Assembly: GCA_014860355.1 (NCBI GenBank)
Contig: JACZJV010000169.1
Coordinates: 1 to 64,000 of the forward strand
DNA: 64,000 bases
From: Burkholderiales bacterium
GTDB taxonomy: Bacteria > Pseudomonadota > Gammaproteobacteria > Burkholderiales > SG8-39
Reading direction: 5' to 3'
Positions 59,607-64,000 of this stretch are shown here, piece after piece (within the stretch, counting starts at the first letter, position 1; each line of letters begins with the position of its first letter). The notes beneath the pieces were generated by a model. It saw only the letters and a program-made list of their open reading frames with translations, did not search any database and was not told where the DNA came from. A program made the position numbers and the translations under genes.

Positions 59607-60812
59607 TTATACGCGCTCGATGATGATCGCGAGGCCCTGGCCCACGCCTATGCAGAGGCTGACGGCGGCATAGCGGCCGTTCATGCGCTCGAGCTGGCGC
59701 GCCACGGTCAGCGCCAGCCGCGCGCCGGAGGCGCCCAGCGGGTGGCCGATCGCGATCGCACCGCCGTTCGGATTGACGCGCGGATCCTTGAAGTCGACCT
59801 TGAGCAGGTTGAGGCAGGCGAGCACCTGGCTGGCAAAGGCTTCGTTGATTTCGATGATGTCCAGGTCGGAGAGCTTGATTCCGGCGCGCTCGCAGGCGAG
59901 CGGAATGGCGAAGGCGGGGCCTACGCCCATGATGCGCGGCTCCACCGCGGCTGATGCGCCCGAGAGTATGCGCACCATCGGTTTCTTGCCGTTCTTCTCG
60001 CCCCATTGCCGGCTCGCGATCACCAGCGCGGCGGCGCCGTCGTTCACGCCGGAGGCGTTGCCCGCGGTCACCACGCCGCCTTCGAACAGCGGTTTCAACT
60101 TGGCCAGCGATTCCATCGAGGCGTCGCGGCGCGGATGTTCGTCGAGTTCGACCATGACCGGGGGCGCATCCTTCTTCTTCGTCGGAAGCGTGACCGCGTG
60201 GATCTCGCCCTTGTAGAAGCCCTCGGCCTCCGCCTTCACATAGCGCTGCTGCGAGGCGAGCGCAAACACGTCGGCCTGTTCGCGCGACACCTTGAAGTCC
60301 TTGGCCACGTTGTCGCCGGTTTCCGGCATGGAGTGGGTGCCATACTGCTTGGCGAAACGCGGGTTCATGAAGCGCGCGCCTATGGTGGTGTCGTACATCT
60401 TTACGTCGCGCGAATAGGCGGACTCCGATTTGCCGATCACATAGGGCGCGCGCGACATGCTTTCCACGCCGCCGGCGATGTAGAGCTCGCCCTCGCCGCA
60501 GCTGATCGCGCGCGCCGCGTCCAGGGTCGCTTGCAGCCCGCTCGCGCACAGGCGGTTGACGGTCGCCCCCGGCGTGGTCGGCGGCAGTCCGGCCAGCAGC
60601 GCGGCGAAGCGCGCGACGTTGCGGCAATCTTCGCCTGCCTGGTTGACATTGCCGAGCAGCACGTCGCTGATCTCGGCGGGCTTGAGCCCGGCCTTTCTTA
60701 CCACCGCGGCGATGACCTCGGCGGCGAGATCGTCCGGCCGCACCGCGGCGAGTTTGCCCGCGTGCCGGCCGAAAGGAGAACGTAGTCCATCGTATATGTA
60801 GGCATCCAGCAT
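59607..60812 (-). CDS. Acetyl-CoA acetyltransferase (thiolase)
   Basis: 401 residues. Catalytic Cys in NRLCASGLQA (about residue 90), the His motif GHPLGASGAR and the second Cys CIGVGQG near the end are all present, with INEAFASQ. The N-terminus YIYDGLRSPFGRHAGKLAAVRPDDL and the length match the PcaF/beta-ketoadipyl thiolase branch as well as acetyl-CoA acetyltransferases. In this locus it most likely cleaves acetoacetyl-CoA to two acetyl-CoA; a role with 3-oxoadipyl-CoA is possible. It is first on the strand with the GcdD-like gene and gcdB. Confidence 0.93.
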   Translation of the reverse strand: MLDAYIYDGLRSPFGRHAGKLAAVRPDDLAAEVIAAVVRKAGLKPAEISDVLLGNVNQAGEDCRNVARFAALLAGLPPTTPGATVNRLCASGLQATLDAARAISCGEGELYIAGGVESMSRAPYVIGKSESAYSRDVKMYDTTIGARFMNPRFAKQYGTHSMPETGDNVAKDFKVSREQADVFALASQQRYVKAEAEGFYKGEIHAVTLPTKKKDAPPVMVELDEHPRRDASMESLAKLKPLFEGGVVTAGNASGVNDGAAALVIASRQWGEKNGKKPMVRILSGASAAVEPRIMGVGPAFAIPLACERAGIKLSDLDIIEINEAFASQVLACLNLLKVDFKDPRVNPNGGAIAIGHPLGASGARLALTVARQLERMNGRYAAVSLCIGVGQGLAIIIERV

Positions 60813-61049
60813 GTGTGCAATCTCCTGAGTGTGGTTGTCGGCGGCAGGTTCGAACTGATGCAGCGGGGAGTGAGCGCGATTTTACCCCGAATCCTCCGCG
60901 CCGGCAGCGGCGGCAGGCAGCGGCGGCAGGCACGAACTGCTTGCCAGCAATCGCGGCCGGGACGATACTTCAGGCACGCGAAGGGCTCAACATAGAGCCA
61001 AACAAGCGTAATCTGTGACGCAATGTTTTTTGGAGGAGGGCAGGCAGTC

Positions 61050-61484
61050 ATGTACAAGAAGATCCTGATGGCTTTCAACGGATCGCGCGAGGGACGCTCG
61101 GCGCTGCTGGAAAGCGCCGAGATTGCGGAGTTCATCAAGGCGGAAACGCATCTATTGGCGGTGGCCGGGATGCCGCCCAGCCTGTTCCTGACCGAGGGCT
61201 TTCTGCCCGAAGAGTTGCTCGAAGAGGAGAAGAAACGCACCCAGGAGATCCTCGATGAAGGGATCAGGCTGCTCAAGGACCAGGGCTTCAACACCACCGG
61301 TCACCTTACAGTGGGCGAACCGGTGGAGGAAATCTGCCGGGTCGCCACCGAACTAGGTGCCGATCTGATCGTCCTCGGACACCGGCAGAAACTTTCGTTT
61401 GCGGCGCGATGGTGGAAAGGTTCGGTCGGGGCGTCACTCCTCGACTACGCGCCCTGCAGCATTCTGATTGCACGCGGACATTGA
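61050..61484 (+). CDS. Universal stress protein (UspA family)
   Basis: 144 residues from ATG 61050 (MYKKILMAFNGSREGRSALL). GGAGGAGGG lies about ten bases before it; an in-frame ATG at 61023 has no ribosome site. The ATP-binding pattern is ADLIVLGHRQKLSF ... GSVGASLLDYAPCSILIA, with the usual G-2x-G-9x-G(S/T) layout partly altered. A charged helix EELLEEEKKRTQEILDEGIRLL lies in the middle. Usp proteins respond to starvation or respiratory stress; the specific role is unknown. The gene is alone in its unit. Confidence 0.9.
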   Translation: MYKKILMAFNGSREGRSALLESAEIAEFIKAETHLLAVAGMPPSLFLTEGFLPEELLEEEKKRTQEILDEGIRLLKDQGFNTTGHLTVGEPVEEICRVATELGADLIVLGHRQKLSFAARWWKGSVGASLLDYAPCSILIARGH

Positions 61485-61774
61485 GTTAGGCAGACAGTGC
61501 TGCTGCACCCGGCCACGTCCAGGCGGGCGGCCTGAGCAGCGCTCTGGCGGTACGGCACTGCGTGGTGTGAAAGGCGGGGGTGGTCGATTTTTGTCACTAA
61601 CTGACATTCGTTTAGGGTGAACCGCTACTGTCTGCGCCGAACGATCTGTTGCAGCATTGATTTGGAATGCTTTTTTGGAGTCAGAGTCACCGGTACGATG
61701 TTTGCTTATAGATGCTGGAGCGGTCAATAAACTGTTCCCATTGGTTCATTCATAGGCAAGAGTAGGGACGTACC
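61485..61774. other. Intergenic gap after usp
   Basis: 290 bases without a gene. Its GC content drops in the second half, toward the FecR-like gene. No clear promoter was defined. Confidence 0.5.
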
Positions 61775-62431
61775 ATGAAATTGCTGCAAACTATCTGGGC
61801 AGCCGCACTATTGGCCGTGACTTTGACCGCAAACGGCCAATCCAGCGATACAGGTCTGGTCAGTCAGCTGTCGGGCGAGGTGAGCTACGCCGGCCGCGGC
61901 GGCACCGAGTCCACGGCACAGGCTTACATGAAAGTGCGCCAGGGCGATCGTTTTACCCTGCCCGCCGGTGCGCAACTTCGCTTGGTCTATTTCAACGGCA
62001 GCCGCCAGGAAACCTGGAAGGGTCCGGCAAGCTTCAAGGCAGGCACCCGGCAAAGCGAAGCGCTCAGTGGCCACGCGGCGGAAACGACGCAGCTGCCCTC
62101 GGGTGTGGCGCAAAAAGTCGCCCAGGTGCCCAGCCTGGTGCAAATCGCAAAGCTGGGCCGCTCGGGCGGAATCGCGGTGCGCGGTGTAGCCAAGCCCGGC
62201 CGCCTGTCGTCCGAACAGCAGGCTGAAGTGAGCCAGGCGCAAGCCACGTATGCGCAGATGCGCCAGAAAGCATCGGCAGACGACATCACGCCCGAGTTGT
62301 ACTTCTATTCGGTGCTGCAGGATTACCTGCTGTACGCCGAAATGAAGACGGCCACCGACGAGATGCTCAGGCGACAACCGGACAATCCCGAGGCGCAGGA
62401 GCTGGCCGCGTACGTGCAGGGCCGCATTTAG
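61775..62431 (+). CDS. Exported FecR-like domain protein
   Basis: 218 residues. A signal peptide (LLQTIWAAALLAVTLTANGQ) is followed by a FecR-type beta domain (LVSQLSGEVSYAGRGGTESTAQAYMKVRQGDRFTLPAGAQLRLVYFNGSRQETWKGPASFKAG, about 28-90). A helical C-terminal part (QAEVSQAQATYAQMRQKASADDITPELYFYSVLQDYLLYAEMKTATDEMLRRQPDNPEAQEL) resembles a TPR motif. There is no membrane helix apart from the signal, so it is probably periplasmic. In FecR the domain senses signals in sigma-factor control; here no sigma factor is adjacent, so its role is open. A strong terminator follows. Confidence 0.75.
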   Translation: MKLLQTIWAAALLAVTLTANGQSSDTGLVSQLSGEVSYAGRGGTESTAQAYMKVRQGDRFTLPAGAQLRLVYFNGSRQETWKGPASFKAGTRQSEALSGHAAETTQLPSGVAQKVAQVPSLVQIAKLGRSGGIAVRGVAKPGRLSSEQQAEVSQAQATYAQMRQKASADDITPELYFYSVLQDYLLYAEMKTATDEMLRRQPDNPEAQELAAYVQGRI

Positions 62432-62449
62432 CAGTTCGGCACCGAAGCG

Positions 62450-62480
62450 GCAGGGGCGCGCGAGCGCCCCTGCTGCTTTT
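62450..62480 (+). terminator. Rho-independent terminator after the FecR-like gene
   Basis: GCAGGGGCGC (62450-62459) and GCGCCCCTGC (62464-62473) form a perfect 10 bp stem with a GCGA loop. TGCTTTT follows. Confidence 0.85.
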
Positions 62481-62607
62481 GCGCCGGGCGCACAATGCAA
62501 TTTGATCCTGGTGTTGATTTCAATTTGAGGGGAGGCTTCCCTTCATATTCTCCTAAATGAGGGGCCGTTTCGGCGATGCCGAAATGGACTCGAAGGATAT
62601 ATCGTCC

Positions 62608-63753
62608 ATGCGCAGCTGGGATATTTTCTGCACCGTGATCGACAATTACGGCGACATCGGCGTCTGCTGGCGCCTGGCGCGGCAGCTCGCAGGCGAACGC
62701 GCGCAGCGGGTGCGCCTGTGGGTCGACGACCTGGCCAGCTTCCGCAGGATCTGTCCGGATATCGCCCAGGACGTCGAGTCGCAGTCCATTCAAGGGGTGG
62801 AAGTCAGGTGGTGGCGCGAACCATTTCCCGTGGTCCGCCCCTCAGACATCGTGGTCGAGGCTTTCGCCTGCAACCCGCCCGCAAGCTATGTCGCGGCGAT
62901 GGTCGCACGACAGCCGCAACCGGTATGGATCAACCTCGAATTCCTGAGCGCCGAGAACTGGGTGCTGGGTTGCCACGGGCTGCCCTCGCCGCATCCGTCC
63001 TCAACCTTAGTCAAGTATTTCTTCTTTCCGGGTTTCGTCCCCGGCACGGGCGGACTGCTTGCTGAGCGTGCACTGACGCAGGCTCGCGAAGAATTTCAGC
63101 GCTCGGCATCGGCGCAGGCCCGCTTCTGGAACGATCTGGGTGTTCCCGCGCCGCGCGCAGGCGAGTTGCAGGTGTCACTGTTCTGTTACCCCCAAGCCGG
63201 GGTGAGCGCGCTGTTGCGGGCTTGGGCAGCCGGCAACGAGCCGGTGCGCTGCCTGGTGCCGGAGGGAACCGCGAACGCAGCCTTGACGGAGTTCTTCGGC
63301 GTCGAGAACCTCGCTCCGGGGGCGGCCCTGCGCAGGGGCGGCGTGGAAGTGCGAATTCTTCATTTTCTCGATCAGGATCGCTACGACCGGCTGCTCTGGG
63401 CCTGCGATGTCAACCTCGTACGCGGCGAGGATTCCTTCGTCCGCGGGCAATGGGCGCTGCGGCCTTTGCTATGGAACATCTATCCGCAGCAGGAGGACGC
63501 ACATAGTCGCAAGCTGCAGGCGTTTCTAGCATTGTATTGCGCAGGCATGCAGCCGGAGATGGCGGCGGCAGTGACTCAGCTGTGGCAGGCGTGGAACACG
63601 GGTGACGCTGTCGCGATCGAATCTGCCTGGCCGGTCTTCCGGCGTTACCGGGTCGAACTCGAGGCGCATGCCCGGCTTTGGTCCGGGCGGCTGGCCAAAA
63701 CCGGCGATCTCGCAAATAACCTTGCGCAGTTTTGCGAAAATTTGTTAAAATAG
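62608..63753 (+). CDS. earP: EF-P arginine rhamnosyltransferase EarP
   Basis: 381 residues from ATG 62608 ([27 protein letters not shown]), the position where family members start; in-frame ATGs at 62557 and 62584 are alternatives. EarP adds rhamnose from TDP-rhamnose to Arg32 of elongation factor P. The catalytic Asp lies in [11 protein letters not shown]. Conserved blocks [40 protein letters not shown] and the nucleotide-sugar site [19 protein letters not shown] are present. It sits directly upstream of efp, 106 bases away, the usual arrangement. Confidence 0.95.
   Translation: MRSWDIFCTVIDNYGDIGVCWRLARQLAGERAQRVRLWVDDLASFRRICPDIAQDVESQSIQGVEVRWWREPFPVVRPSDIVVEAFACNPPASYVAAMVARQPQPVWINLEFLSAENWVLGCHGLPSPHPSSTLVKYFFFPGFVPGTGGLLAERALTQAREEFQRSASAQARFWNDLGVPAPRAGELQVSLFCYPQAGVSALLRAWAAGNEPVRCLVPEGTANAALTEFFGVENLAPGAALRRGGVEVRILHFLDQDRYDRLLWACDVNLVRGEDSFVRGQWALRPLLWNIYPQQEDAHSRKLQAFLALYCAGMQPEMAAAVTQLWQAWNTGDAVAIESAWPVFRRYRVELEAHARLWSGRLAKTGDLANNLAQFCENLLK
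63722..63751 (+). promoter_or_regulatory. Promoter of efp within the end of earP
   Basis: TTGCGC (63722-63727) and TAAAAT (63746-63751) are 18 bp apart and overlap the last codons of earP. They would give a ~100-base leader for efp that contains a small hairpin (CTCATT/AATGAG, 63766-63781). Confidence 0.5.
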
Positions 63754-63859
63754 AACGCTTTATAGCTCATTGAAAAATGAGGGTGGCACTTCCCCTCGGA
63801 CCGCTTCTGCAGCTTTGAGGCAGTCTATTAGACAAATCAACCCGTGTAGGACACCAGAT

Positions 63860-64000
63860 ATGAAAATCGCACAAGAACTCCGCGCAGGCAATGTGATCAT
63901 GCTCGGCACTGACCCCATGGTGGTGCAGAAGGCCGAATTCAGCAAGTCCGGCCGCAACGCTTCCGTGGTGAAAATGAAACTGAAGAACCTGCTCTCTGAC
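63860..64000 (+). CDS. efp: Elongation factor P, 5' part (3' end outside window)
   Basis: 47 codons are visible, beginning [46 protein letters not shown] helps ribosomes make bonds between consecutive prolines. The loop tip reads SKSGRNA, with Arg at residue 32, the residue modified by EarP, instead of the Lys used by the EpmA pathway. This agrees with the upstream earP gene. GTGTAGGAC lies before ATG 63860. Confidence 0.96.
   Translation, partial: MKIAQELRAGNVIMLGTDPMVVQKAEFSKSGRNASVVKMKLKNLLSD

Overview
The window reads as a GC-rich betaproteobacterial chromosome segment. Evidence includes the EarP/EF-P pair with Arg32, a tct tricarboxylate transporter with a TctE-type kinase, a DUF3305/DUF3306 formate dehydrogenase operon, and codon use. 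The gene content suggests a metabolically flexible, probably facultatively anaerobic organism of the Rhodocyclales/Nitrosomonadales type. Genus assignment would be a guess. I saw no rRNA, tRNA, CRISPR array or transposase gene.

Layout. 1-3936: 3' end of a TctE-like sensor kinase, then tctCBA; tctC carries an in-frame amber codon. 4230-5110: a remnant of ctaB (heme O synthase), a strong sigma70-like promoter and a small membrane protein. 5293-10377 (minus): an A-type heme-copper oxidase operon whose subunit II carries two extra cytochrome c domains and which has two subunit III genes. 11233-13251: a patch of small accessory genes (PACE efflux, GNAT, a broken DUF1801 gene, VOC protein) with an attC-like palindrome. 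13370-18981: two tandem ~800-residue exported proteins of unknown function, bracketed by a ~140 bp direct repeat that contains the 3' end of the neighbouring lipoprotein gene. 18930-21395 (minus): an Mla-like permease, MCE protein and lipoprotein without an ATPase.

21446-45767 is a large molybdenum/tungsten and formate region. It holds moeA, mobA, fdhD and moaA (minus) and a ten-gene formate dehydrogenase operon (plus, 26709-35956, ending in a terminator). It also holds modABC, a molbindin, a ModE/TupR-like regulator divergent from tupABC, and mobB-moeA2-moaD-moaE. Import of both oxyanions, cofactor assembly, the FdhD sulfurtransferase and the Mo/W enzyme lie together.

45857-54430 carries housekeeping genes: crcB, DUF190, an LpxL-like acyltransferase, an MlaC-like protein behind an FNR-like site, clpB, 3-hydroxyacyl-CoA dehydrogenase, yqgE and tag. 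54731-60812 holds a probable Na+-pumping glutaconyl-CoA decarboxylase: biotin carrier, acyl-CoA dehydrogenase and GcdA on plus; GcdB, a 50-residue GcdD-like protein and a thiolase on minus. With the nearby hydroxyacyl-CoA dehydrogenase it outlines glutaryl-CoA to acetyl-CoA conversion, as used in anaerobic aromatic or glutarate degradation; the crotonase is not in the window. 61050-64000: a universal stress protein, a FecR-like exported protein, earP and the start of efp.

The least explained items are the tandem giant exported paralogs with their flanking repeat, the non-decarboxylating-type glutaryl-CoA route, and the cassette-like patch.
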